Shown here piece by piece: positions 1 to 8,512 of a stretch of DNA of 39,294 nt. The position numbers and the translations under genes are program-made. Origin of the DNA: an uncultured Lachnospiraceae bacterium (GTDB taxonomy: Bacteria; Bacillota; Clostridia; Lachnospirales; Lachnospiraceae); the NCBI GenBank assembly GCA_947626915.1, contig CANQUA010000028.1, positions 1 through 39,294 on the forward strand, in the 5' to 3' direction. Every line of letters starts with the position of its first letter. Position 1 is the stretch's first letter. Below the pieces are notes generated by a model. The model had not been told where the DNA came from. It worked only from the letters and a program-made list of their open reading frames with translations, and did no database searches.

Positions 1-231
1 TTTTGTATAGCATCCATAACTCCCGATATGATCAACGTTTTTTCAGGTTAAGATTATTCTTCATGAAACAACCCTGAGCCCGCCGCAGGGATCGCGGCCG
101 GAAAGTGGGCGATTCCTGCGGCAGGCGGAAGATTTTACAAAATATTATGGAAGCGCTGCTGTATCGGCGGCCTTGGCGGGGACGAAGGCGCAGCCGCAGC
201 GTCGATTCATGCGGAAAAAACCGCAGCCCGG
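1..231. other. Intergenic, no gene called
   Basis: This is the left edge of the window, downstream of the pxpA stop on the minus strand. I see no reading frame with a ribosome-binding site or a recognisable protein. A short stem (TGCGG, six T, CCGCA on the minus strand, about 210-225) lies just after pxpA and could be a weak terminator, but it has no U-tract after it. Nothing else can be supported. Confidence 0.5.
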
Positions 232-999
232 TCACACGATCTCGTCCAGCGGGCACAAGGACACGCCTTCCGCGGTCAGGACGGTCCGGATCTTCTCCAC
301 GAACGCCAGCGCTTTGGCGCCGTCGCCGTGTACGCAGATGGAATCCGCCCGGATCGGGATGTCTTTGCCGGTAATAGCGGTGACCTTCTTCTCTTTCACC
401 ATGCGGAGGACACGGGCAATGGCTTCGTCCTCGTCGGTGATCATTGCGCCCGGCTTTTTGCGGTTCACCAGGGAGCCGTCCTCTTCGTAAGCCCGGTCCG
501 CGTACGCTTCCTGCGCGGTCCGCAGACCCAGGTCCATGGCCGCGCGGGCCAGTTCGCCCCCTGCCAGCGCCAGCACGATCAGGTTGGCGTCAAAGCCTTT
601 GATGGCTTCGCAGATGGCTGTGGACAAGGTGTAATCTTTAGCGGCCATGTTGTAGAACGCGCCGTGGGGTTTCACATGCTGTATACGCAGGCCGTGGATG
701 CGGCAGAAACCGTCCAGAGCGCCTAACTGATACAGGGTATATGCTTTCGCTTCTTCCGGCGATATCACCATATTCCGGCGTCCGAAGCCCATCAGATCGG
801 GATAGCCGGGATGCGCGCCCACCCGGATGCCCGCTGCGGCTGCCATGGCCAGCGTATGGTCCATGACGACCGGGTCTGAGGCGTGGAAACCGCAGGCTAC
901 GTTGGCGGAGGTGACTAAGGGGATGACCTGTTCGTCGTTTCCCAGGGTATAGCGGCCGAAGCTTTCGCCTAAATCGCTGTTTAAGTCTACACGGTACAT
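232..999 (-). CDS. pxpA: 5-oxoprolinase subunit PxpA (LamB/YcsF family)
   Basis: 255 residues, the full length expected for the LamB/YcsF family. The N-terminus is diagnostic: DLNSDLGESFG, then NVACGFHASDP and VGAHPGYPDLMGFGRR. PxpA works with PxpB and PxpC as an ATP-dependent 5-oxoprolinase that opens 5-oxo-L-proline (pyroglutamate) to L-glutamate in the cytoplasm. The start is fixed by AGGAGG about 6 nt upstream. It is the last gene of the minus-strand run pxpB-pxpC-accB-accC-pxpA, separated from accC by 159 nt that hold a 21-bp direct repeat and a 12-bp perfect hairpin, so its expression may be tuned separately. The family assignment is secure. The substrate is inferred from the presence of pxpB and pxpC; a carboxylase-linked hydrolysis of another lactam or amide is an alternative. 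Confidence 0.93.
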   Translation of the reverse strand: MYRVDLNSDLGESFGRYTLGNDEQVIPLVTSANVACGFHASDPVVMDHTLAMAAAAGIRVGAHPGYPDLMGFGRRNMVISPEEAKAYTLYQLGALDGFCRIHGLRIQHVKPHGAFYNMAAKDYTLSTAICEAIKGFDANLIVLALAGGELARAAMDLGLRTAQEAYADRAYEEDGSLVNRKKPGAMITDEDEAIARVLRMVKEKKVTAITGKDIPIRADSICVHGDGAKALAFVEKIRTVLTAEGVSLCPLDEIV

Positions 1000-1025
1000 A
1001 AAGTTCCTCCTGACTGTTCTTTCTA

Positions 1026-1069
1026 ATTTATAATGACTGGGCCGGCAGATTTATAATGGCTGAGCCGGC
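1026..1069. repeat. 21-bp direct repeat, two copies, accC-pxpA gap
   Basis: Two copies of a 21-bp unit beginning ATTTATAATG and ending GCCGGC lie at 1026-1046 and 1049-1069, identical at 19 of 21 positions. They sit just upstream of pxpA (start 999) and next to the hairpin at 1070-1104. They could be a tandem operator or part of a leader. No known regulator site is recognised. Confidence 0.7.
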
Positions 1070-1104
1070 GGACGGTTCCGGAAAAGCCCGGGCCGGAACC
1101 GTCC
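1070..1104 (-). promoter_or_regulatory. 12-bp perfect hairpin between accC and pxpA
   Basis: GGACGGTTCCGG (1070-1081) and its exact reverse complement (1093-1104) enclose an 11-nt loop. On the minus strand the stem is not followed by a U-tract, so it is not a canonical intrinsic terminator. An mRNA processing or stability element, or partial attenuation before pxpA, fits its place inside the operon. Confidence 0.6.
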
Positions 1105-1158
1105 CTTCGCCTGCGGGACCCGCCGCCCGGCCGGAACCGGCGTCCCCGGGCCTGTTGG

Positions 1159-2511
<1,353 letters not shown>

Positions 2512-2526
2512 ATGCGCACCTCCGGA

Positions 2527-2970
2527 TCACAGCTTCTTTACGCGGAACAGGGGCTGGCCGTATTCCACTTTCTGTTCATTGCTGACCAGCACGGCCTCGA
2601 TCTCGCAGTCAAATTCGCACTGGATCTCGTTCATCAGCTTCATCGCTTCCAGGATGCAGACCGTCTGCCCTTCCTTGATGCGGTCGCCGACGCGGACGAA
2701 AGCGGGCACATCGGGAGCGGCCGCTGAATAGAACGTGCCGACGATCGGGGAAGTAATGAACAGAACCTCGTCGTTTTCCTCCTCCTTTTCAGGAACTGCC
2801 GGGGCGGGCGCAGGGGCCGCAGCGGGCATGGCCGGGAGCCCGGCAGCGACGATGGGCGGGTGATCCAGCTTGCTCATGGTGATTTTAATGTCGCCTTCTT
2901 TATAAGTAAATTCTTTCAATGTCGAATCTTCGATTAGTTTTACCAAACCTGCAATTTTCTCTAAATCCAT
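2527..2970 (-). CDS. accB: Biotin carboxyl carrier protein AccB
   Basis: 147 residues, typical of AccB. The C-terminal biotinyl domain has the canonical EAMKLMNEI motif, in which the lysine is biotinylated, preceded by the usual SPIVGTFY segment and an Ala/Pro-rich linker (about residues 42-62). The N-terminal third (DLEKIAGLVKLIEDSTLKEF) matches the usual AccB dimerisation region. A GGGAG ribosome-binding site lies upstream of the start. It carries the carboxybiotin made by AccC to a carboxyltransferase partner. Position between pxpC and accC, all on one strand, suggests PxpB/PxpC as that partner, which is inference. The gap to pxpC (168 nt) contains a long hairpin. Confidence 0.95.
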   Translation of the reverse strand: MDLEKIAGLVKLIEDSTLKEFTYKEGDIKITMSKLDHPPIVAAGLPAMPAAAPAPAPAVPEKEEENDEVLFITSPIVGTFYSAAAPDVPAFVRVGDRIKEGQTVCILEAMKLMNEIQCEFDCEIEAVLVSNEQKVEYGQPLFRVKKL

Positions 2971-3031
2971 GGTACGTTCTCCCTTCTATATCGATCATCA
3001 TTTTAAACCAGATGTTCCGTTTGTCCTGTTC

Positions 3032-3098
3032 TCTCCCGGGAATACGCGGGAACCTGCGGAAACGCGGCGTTTGCGCGGCGCAGATTCAGCCCGGGAGA
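3032..3098 (-). promoter_or_regulatory. Long hairpin between pxpC and accB
   Basis: TCTCCCGGG (3032-3040) pairs perfectly with CCCGGGAGA (3090-3098). The flanks extend the symmetry: TTCCGTTTGTC lies on the left, and GACAAGCGGAA on the right is nearly its complement, with a 6-nt insertion on the left arm. No U-tract follows on the minus strand. It may separate pxpBC from accBC expression within the operon. Confidence 0.55.
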
Positions 3099-3138
3099 CA
3101 AGCGGAATGAAATATGTCATGTTCTGCCGCGGCGGTCA

Positions 3139-4146
3139 TTAGGCTTCGAACAGCCGGCGCATCCTGCGGGCCGTCTGGCGGCACTCCAGGACTTCGCGGC
3201 AGGGCTGATGGATTTTCTTGCGCATTTCGTTCAGTTCTTCCATTTCCTCCAGGTACAGCCGCTGCGCTTCCTGGACGGTAATGGCCTTAAAGCGGATCTT
3301 GTGGTCGGTCTTGCGCTGCACCAGCTTCGGGATATCCACGGAAGCCACGGTGGCGATCTTCGGATATCCGCCGGTGGTCTGCCGGTCGGAGAGCAGGACG
3401 ATCGGCTTGCCGTGGGCCGGAACCTGAATGGAGCCGAACGCGATGCCGTCGGAGATCATGTCGGCCTCTTCCTTGCGGGCGATGAAAGGGCCCTCCAGAC
3501 GGCAGCCCATGCGGTCGAAATCGCTGGTGACGGTGTATTCGCTGTTTAAAAAGGTTTCAATGCCCTGCTTGCTGAACATGTAGTCCTGGGGGCCCATGAC
3601 GACCCGCAGGGTGGCGTCTTCCTGGTCAAACTCGTCCAGGTCCAGCGTCCGGGACAGGAAAAACCGCAGGTAGCGCCGTTTGATCCGGAAATTGATGTAG
3701 TCGCCGTCCTGGAGTTTGCGGCCCTTGAAGCCGCCGATGGAGCTTTTCATATTGGTGCAGCGGCTGCCCATGACCACCGGGATCTGCAGGTAGCAGGAAA
3801 ACGCTACGTAGCCCCGGCTGCCGGTGCGGGCGCTGCCGAATTTCAGCACGTCGCCTTTATTGATGTAGATCGCGGTATACATGGGGGCCGGTTCCCCGTT
3901 GATGGTCGGCTGGAAATCGCCGCCTGTGATGGCGATCAATGTGTCCGCCGTAAATTCCAGCGTCGGGCCGATCAGCGTAAATTCGAGAGCGGCCTCATTT
4001 TCCGGATTGTCCAGGAGAAGATTGGCGATCCGAAACGAACGGACGTCCATGACCCCGGCCACGGGAAAGCCCTGGCTCTGGTAGCCGGTGCGCCCTAAGT
4101 CCTGGACCGTGGTCATCATGCCGGCTTTAATAATACGGATTCCCAT
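3139..4146 (-). CDS. pxpC: 5-oxoprolinase subunit PxpC (KipA/AHS2 family)
   Basis: 335 residues, family length. It begins with the AHS2 signature (IIKAGMMTTVQDLGRTGYQS, then G-V-MD and N-E-ALE), as in KipA/PxpC and the allophanate hydrolase subunit 2-like part of urea carboxylase. PxpC pairs with PxpB to form the ATP-dependent part of 5-oxoprolinase; databases often label it 'biotin-dependent carboxyltransferase'. Only 2 nt separate it from pxpB, implying translational coupling. The C-terminus is basic (RQTARRMRRLFEA). In this operon it is followed by a biotin carrier and biotin carboxylase, so a genuine carboxyltransferase role is worth testing. Confidence 0.92.
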   Translation of the reverse strand: MGIRIIKAGMMTTVQDLGRTGYQSQGFPVAGVMDVRSFRIANLLLDNPENEAALEFTLIGPTLEFTADTLIAITGGDFQPTINGEPAPMYTAIYINKGDVLKFGSARTGSRGYVAFSCYLQIPVVMGSRCTNMKSSIGGFKGRKLQDGDYINFRIKRRYLRFFLSRTLDLDEFDQEDATLRVVMGPQDYMFSKQGIETFLNSEYTVTSDFDRMGCRLEGPFIARKEEADMISDGIAFGSIQVPAHGKPIVLLSDRQTTGGYPKIATVASVDIPKLVQRKTDHKIRFKAITVQEAQRLYLEEMEELNEMRKKIHQPCREVLECRQTARRMRRLFEA

Positions 4147-4148
4147 AG

Positions 4149-4883
4149 CTACACCTCCTCTTTCTCATAGCGGATCGCACATTCGTACTCGCCGTTTTTT
4201 ACCAGTTCCCGGATCCGCAGATATTCCGGTTCGTCGATGGGGATGAAGCGGATGTATTCGCCCGCCTGCACCAGGATTGGAACCTTACGGGCCGGATCGT
4301 AGGTTTTCACGGGAGTCATGCCCATGAGCTGCCAGCCGCCCGGGGAATCCAGCGGATAGATGCCGGTCTGGGAACCGCCGATGCCGACGCTGCCCGCGGG
4401 AATTTTCTTCCTGGGGTTGGCCAGACGCGGCGTGTGGATCCGCTCGTCCAGGCCGCCCAGGTAGCAGAAGCCGGGCAGGAACCCCAGCATATAGATCAGG
4501 TAATCGCTGGAGGTGTGGATCTTCACGACTTCCTCCTCGCTCAGTCCCGCATGCTGGGCGATGTAGGGCAGATCGGGGCCGTATTCTCCGCCGTAAAGGA
4601 CGGGGATCTCGAAAATCTTGCGGATCTGGCTGCCTTTGCGCACATCCACCCGGATCAGGCCCTCGATCCGCTTTTTCATCTGCTCATAGCGGATGATGCG
4701 GGGGTCGTAATTGATCAGCAGGGAGCAGAACGCCGGGATCACGTCCACCACGCCCTCGATATTCTGGTCGTGGATCAGGCGGACGGTGGCCGCGATCTTC
4801 TGATTGATCTCAGGACTGATCTCTTTGCCGAATTCTACCAGCAGGGAGCTGTCGCCTGCTGTCAAAATTTTGATATTTTGCAT
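4149..4883 (-). CDS. pxpB: 5-oxoprolinase subunit PxpB (KipI/AHS1 family)
   Basis: 244 residues, family length. The start ILTAGDSSLLVEFG and the central PGFCYLGGLDERIHTPRLA followed by PAGSVGIGGSQTGIYP and SPGGWQLMG are AHS1/KipI signatures. In Bacillus subtilis the homologue KipI also inhibits the sporulation kinase KinA, but the ancestral job is 5-oxoproline cleavage with PxpA and PxpC. It is the first of the five enzyme genes, 249 nt downstream of the Nramp-like transporter gene. No convincing ribosome-binding site stands out, although GGAGAATAACTGA precedes the start. The family is secure. Confidence 0.93.
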   Translation of the reverse strand: MQNIKILTAGDSSLLVEFGKEISPEINQKIAATVRLIHDQNIEGVVDVIPAFCSLLINYDPRIIRYEQMKKRIEGLIRVDVRKGSQIRKIFEIPVLYGGEYGPDLPYIAQHAGLSEEEVVKIHTSSDYLIYMLGFLPGFCYLGGLDERIHTPRLANPRKKIPAGSVGIGGSQTGIYPLDSPGGWQLMGMTPVKTYDPARKVPILVQAGEYIRFIPIDEPEYLRIRELVKNGEYECAIRYEKEEV

Positions 4884-5013
4884 AAATATTCAGTTATTCT
4901 CCTCTCCCGCCATGTCCGTCCGGTCATGGCGCTATGATTTCACGGAAATATTCCCCGGCAGGGCCGGGAAAACGCGTCCGCGGGCGCAGCGTGAATATCC
5001 GTAGGATAGGAAG

Positions 5014-5052
5014 AAAGGTGCAACCGGATCGAGCGTAGATTGCACCTTCTTT
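5014..5052 (-). terminator. Possible terminator after the Nramp-like gene
   Basis: AAGGTGCAA (about 5015-5023) pairs with TTGCACCTT (5040-5048) around a 16-nt loop. On the minus strand the right arm is followed by TCTTCC, a weak pyrimidine tract. It lies between the transporter stop and pxpB, so it may allow partial read-through into pxpB. Confidence 0.4.
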
Positions 5053-5132
5053 GGCGATGGTTCCGCAGCGTACCGGAGGGAGGATCCGCAGGATTGTCCC
5101 TCTGGCAGCGCAGGAATTGTTTTCTGATAATA

Positions 5133-6368
5133 TTATCCCAACAGGCTGCTCATGTTGGACATGAATGTCGTAATTCCCAGGTAGGCGGAAATGATTACTA
5201 CGATCACGCCAAGTACCAGCAGGACGGTCGGATGATGATAGTCGGCGCCCATGATCTTCTTGTTCTGCGACGCGATCAGGCAGATGCCCAGCGTGATCGG
5301 CAGGATCAGTCCGTTGACTGCGCCGGCCAGGATCAGGAGCGTCGCCGGGGTGGTGCCGATCACCAGCATGATGATGGTCGAAATGATGATGAATCCGATC
5401 ACGACCCAGTTCTCATGCTCGGCAATCGCCGGATGGAAGGTCTTCAGGAACGAAACGGACGTATAGGCCGCGCCGATGATGGAGGTGATGGCTGCGCACA
5501 GGATCACCAGTCCGGCGAAGCGGTAGCCGATCTCGCCTGCTCCCAGACGGAACGCGTCAGCCGCCGGGTTGGAGGCGTCCAGCGTTGCGCCGTCGGTCAG
5601 CTTCACAACCACGCCCAGGACCGCCAGGAACAGGAAAATACGGACCAGGGTCGCAATGCCGATGCCCATAACGGAGCTCTTGTTGATCTCTTTCAGGTTC
5701 TCTTCACCGGTGATGCCTGCGTCGATCAGACGGTGCGCGCCGGAGAATGTGATGTAGCCGCCAACGGTGCCGCCCAGCAGGGTGATGATGGCCGGAACCA
5801 GGGCTTTGTAGCCGGTGGAAGGAACGACGGTATTGACTAATGCGTCGCCGATCGGGGGCTTCACTACGATGATAATGATGAAGATTACTACGATCATGAT
5901 GCCGCCCAGGACTTTCGCCAGATTATCCATGGCCGCCTTGGCGTCTTTGATCAGGAACACCGCGATGGCGATGATGCCGGCCAGCGTACAGCCGACCTTG
6001 GTGGGAAGACCCAGCAGGGTATTGAAGCCCAGTCCGCCGCCGCCGACGTTGCCGATATTGAATACCAGACCGCCGAACGCGACCAGAATGGAGACCACAT
6101 ATCCCAGACCCGGCAGGATCTTATTGGCTGCGTCCTGTCCGCGGAGTCCGGACACGCAGAGCACTCTCCAGATATTGATCTGCGCGATGGCCGCCAGAAC
6201 GATGGATGCCAGGATTACGAAGCCGAAGCTGGCCTTGTTGGTGCCGGTGAAGCTGGCGGTCTGCGTCAGGAAGCCCGGCCCGATGGCCGACGTAGCCATG
6301 ATAAACGCTGCCCCCAGTAATGCGCCGCCTCCTTTTTTCTTGCTGCTTGCTGCTTTGTTTTCACTCAT
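5133..6368 (-). CDS. Nramp-related transporter (YcsG-like)
   Basis: 411 residues with about eleven hydrophobic segments, a membrane transporter of the Nramp superfamily. The start chosen is the ATG at 6368, preceded by AAAGGAGG. Canonical Nramp metal transporters carry DPGN in helix 1 and an MPH motif in helix 6. Here the helix-1 motif reads GPGFLTQT and the helix-6 region reads YITFSGAHRL, so the metal ligands are absent. B. subtilis ycsG, of the same branch, also sits beside the pxp genes. Uptake of 5-oxoproline or a related organic compound is therefore a better guess than metal uptake. A near-consensus promoter at 6533-6560 drives it through a leader of about 157 nt. Confidence 0.85.
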   Translation of the reverse strand: MSENKAASSKKKGGGALLGAAFIMATSAIGPGFLTQTASFTGTNKASFGFVILASIVLAAIAQINIWRVLCVSGLRGQDAANKILPGLGYVVSILVAFGGLVFNIGNVGGGGLGFNTLLGLPTKVGCTLAGIIAIAVFLIKDAKAAMDNLAKVLGGIMIVVIFIIIIVVKPPIGDALVNTVVPSTGYKALVPAIITLLGGTVGGYITFSGAHRLIDAGITGEENLKEINKSSVMGIGIATLVRIFLFLAVLGVVVKLTDGATLDASNPAADAFRLGAGEIGYRFAGLVILCAAITSIIGAAYTSVSFLKTFHPAIAEHENWVVIGFIIISTIIMLVIGTTPATLLILAGAVNGLILPITLGICLIASQNKKIMGADYHHPTVLLVLGVIVVIISAYLGITTFMSNMSSLLG

Positions 6369-6526
6369 GTGAATACCTCCTTTTAAACTGCACATAGACT
6401 TTGACTGACCGGCTGCCGGCTGACCTGTCATGGACAGGGGGAACGCGGCGGACGGCTATGGCGGTTCGCTGTAAAACCGCCTGCGTCCTGCAGGCATATA
6501 CGGCAGACCGACCTGTATCTCTCATG
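6369..6526 (-). promoter_or_regulatory. Structured leader of the transporter-pxp operon
   Basis: The predicted 157-nt untranslated leader holds several inverted repeats: CCTGTC-ATG-GACAGG near 6425-6440, GGCGGTT with AACCGCC near 6460-6481, and GCCGGC copies near 6410-6421. It matches no riboswitch class I recognise. A regulatory RNA for the operon is possible. Confidence 0.4.
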
Positions 6527-6532
6527 TGAAGA

Positions 6533-6560
6533 ATTATAACATAAAATGAATAAATGTCAA
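6533..6560 (-). promoter_or_regulatory. Consensus promoter for the transporter-pxp operon
   Basis: On the minus strand TTGACA (6555-6560) and TATAAT (6533-6538) are 16 nt apart, with TG one base before the -10 (extended -10). This is a full sigma-A consensus. Predicted start of transcription is about 6526. Confidence 0.8.
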
Positions 6561-6601
6561 ATCGCCGGGGAACGAAAAACAAGCGATTTCATGTGATTGC
6601 C

Positions 6602-6617
6602 ACAATGAAAACATTGT
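6602..6617. promoter_or_regulatory. Inverted repeat, possible operator
   Basis: ACAATG-AAAA-CATTGT is a perfect dyad in the divergent region between the transporter and ackA, about 40 bp upstream of the transporter -35 box. Position and symmetry suggest a repressor or activator site; the regulator is unknown. Confidence 0.4.
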
Positions 6618-6851
6618 AATTGCGTCGCTTTAATGCGCTAAACGGATGCTGCGGCACGCGCGGAGAAAGAGGGCGGTTCGTGATTTTTTCTATATTTATG
6701 AGATCCGGGACCATTATTTTAACCGATTATCCAAAAAAATATGTATTTGATACAGTTTTTTAATTGTGACGAAAACGGAATGGGAAAAAATGGGATTTTC
6801 AGGCCGGCACCGCCCGTTTCGGCGGTCCGTGAAATTTGTTGCGATTTTATA

Positions 6852-6880
6852 ATGACAAACCCCCGAACACGTAATATAAT
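6852..6880 (+). promoter_or_regulatory. Promoter of ackA
   Basis: ATGACA (6852-6857) and TATAAT (6875-6880) are separated by 17 nt. Transcription should start near 6887, leaving a leader of about 80 nt that contains a 14-bp GC palindrome (6918-6931). Confidence 0.75.
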
Positions 6881-6968
6881 AAAGAATATCCGCGCCGTGG
6901 ATCCGGGAAACCGTCCCCCGCGCCGGCGCGGCGGTGAGGCAGGGCGGTAAAAGGAGAGAAGTACAGGC

Positions 6969-8210
6969 ATGAAGATTCTAGTCATTAACAGCGGCAGTTC
7001 GTCGCTGAAGTTCCAGGTCATTGATTCGGACAGCGAGCGGGTGCTGGCGCGCGGCGTGTGCGAACGCATCGGCATCGACGGCGTGTTCAGCTATAAGACG
7101 GACGCGGGATTGTCGGTGAAAGAGCAGATCACGATGGAAAATCATACGCAGGCGGTCCACACGCTTCTGGACACGCTGGTGAGCCCGGAGCGGGGCGTCA
7201 TAAAGGATTTTTCGGAGATCGACGTGATCGGACACCGCCTTGTTCACGGCGGGGAGAAATTTACCGGCTCTGTCGTGATCGACGACGAGGTGATCCGGGC
7301 GATGACCGAGTGCAACGATCTGGCGCCGCTCCACAATCCGGCGAACCTGACCGGCGTGGAAGCCTGCCGGAAACTGATGCCGGACACGCTGATGGTGGGA
7401 GTCTTCGATACGGCGTTTAACCAGACCATGGAGCCGAAAGCGTTCCTGTACGGGCTGCCTTATCAATACTATGAAAAGTATAAGATCCGCCGCTACGGGT
7501 TCCACGGCATCAGCCATAAATATGTGTCGGAGCGTGCGGCCGAGTTCCTGCAGCAGGATCCCCGGCGTGTCAAAACCATTGTCTGCCACCTGGGCAACGG
7601 CGCGAGCATCTGCGCGGTCAAATTCGGACAGGTGGTGGACAACTCCATGGGTTTCACGCCGCTGGAGGGCCTGGTCATGGGGACGCGGTCCGGCGATGTG
7701 GACCCGGGCGTGCTGGAGTATCTGGCGAGGAAAGAGAACCTGGACTTCCCGCAGCTTATGAAGATCCTGAATCAGGAATCGGGCGTGCTGGGCATTTCCA
7801 AGAACCTGTCCAGCGATTTCCGGGAGCTGAAGGACGCGGAGATTAAATATAATGAAAAAGCGTCGCTGGCCCGGGAGATTTTCGCGTACAAGGTAGCAAA
7901 ATACGTGGGCAGCTACGCGGCGGCCATGAACGGCGTGGACAATATCGTGTTTACCGCGGGCGTGGGGGAGAATGATTCCGATATCCGCGAGGAAATCTGC
8001 AGCTACCTGGAGTTTCTGGGGATTCATATCGACGAGGTGAAGAACCGGGAGCAGGCCGAGGCGGTGAAGATTTCCGACGGGGCGTCGAAGGTCAACGTGC
8101 TGGTGATCCGCACCAATGAGGAGCTGGAGATCGCGCGGCAGGCGGCGGAGATCGCGCGGCGGGAGGCGGCACGGGCGGAGACGGGAGCAGCAGCGCCGGG
8201 CGGAGAGTGA
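6969..8210 (+). CDS. ackA: Acetate kinase AckA
   Basis: 413 residues; AckA is usually about 396-400. The N-terminus KILVINSGSSSLKFQVID is the family phosphate-binding start, with GHRLVHGGEKF, FDTAFNQTM, YGFHGISHKYV, CHLGNGASI and TAGVGEND following in the correct order. It interconverts acetyl phosphate and acetate with ATP formation, the last step of acetate fermentation. The extra length is an Ala/Arg-rich tail after about residue 393. An AAAGGAGAG site precedes the start. pta, the usual partner, is not adjacent; the next gene downstream is nrdA after 302 nt. The assignment is secure. Confidence 0.97.
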   Translation: MKILVINSGSSSLKFQVIDSDSERVLARGVCERIGIDGVFSYKTDAGLSVKEQITMENHTQAVHTLLDTLVSPERGVIKDFSEIDVIGHRLVHGGEKFTGSVVIDDEVIRAMTECNDLAPLHNPANLTGVEACRKLMPDTLMVGVFDTAFNQTMEPKAFLYGLPYQYYEKYKIRRYGFHGISHKYVSERAAEFLQQDPRRVKTIVCHLGNGASICAVKFGQVVDNSMGFTPLEGLVMGTRSGDVDPGVLEYLARKENLDFPQLMKILNQESGVLGISKNLSSDFRELKDAEIKYNEKASLAREIFAYKVAKYVGSYAAAMNGVDNIVFTAGVGENDSDIREEICSYLEFLGIHIDEVKNREQAEAVKISDGASKVNVLVIRTNEELEIARQAAEIARREAARAETGAAAPGGE

Positions 8211-8237
8211 AAGCCCATTAACTATTAAGTTAATTAA

Positions 8238-8292
8238 GGAAGTTTCCGGAGAATGCCGCGTATTTATTTCGGGAAGTTCCGGGGGAAATGCC
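8238..8292. repeat. Imperfect 20-bp direct repeat after ackA
   Basis: A unit of the form GGAAGTTTCCGGAGAATGCC at 8238-8257 recurs, with a few changes, as GGAAGTTCCGGGGGAAATGCC at 8272-8292. It lies directly before the A-rich tandem repeat in the nrdA leader and may be a remnant of the same expansion. Confidence 0.5.
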
Positions 8293-8330
8293 GGGAAGAT
8301 CGGGAAAGCAGAAAAAGGACGTTCGGGGAA

Positions 8331-8495
8331 GGCAAAACGCGGGGAAAGATAAAACCGGAAAAGGCAAAACACAGAAGAGGCAAAACGCGGAAGAAGCAAA
8401 ACGTGGGGAAAGACAAAACGCAAAAAAAGCAAGACGCAGAAAAAACAAAACACAGAACAAGCAAAACGCAGAAAAAGACAAAATACGGGGAAAAA
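8331..8495 (+). repeat. 16-bp A-rich tandem repeat in the nrdA leader
   Basis: About ten imperfect copies of a 15-19 bp unit of the form RGCAAAACGCAGAAAA lie head to tail immediately upstream of nrdA. The plus strand is almost free of T, so two plus-strand frames stay open and would encode Lys/Arg/Gln-rich peptides. One, from 8253, ends in a TGA that overlaps the nrdA ATG; the other is in frame with nrdA from 8288. Neither has a good ribosome-binding site. The whole gap 8211-8512 shows no recognisable NrdR box. Confidence 0.75.
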
Positions 8496-8512
8496 CAAGG
8501 GAGAACGAGCGC

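Noticed and set aside
6978-8498. 506-codon minus-strand frame over ackA
   Set aside because: Antisense shadow of ackA and of the T-poor leader; poly-Phe/Leu composition and no family resemblance.
8211-8512. NrdR box or B12 riboswitch in the nrdA leader
   Set aside because: I looked for the paired ACA-AT-rich-TGT boxes and for a B12-box pattern and found neither.
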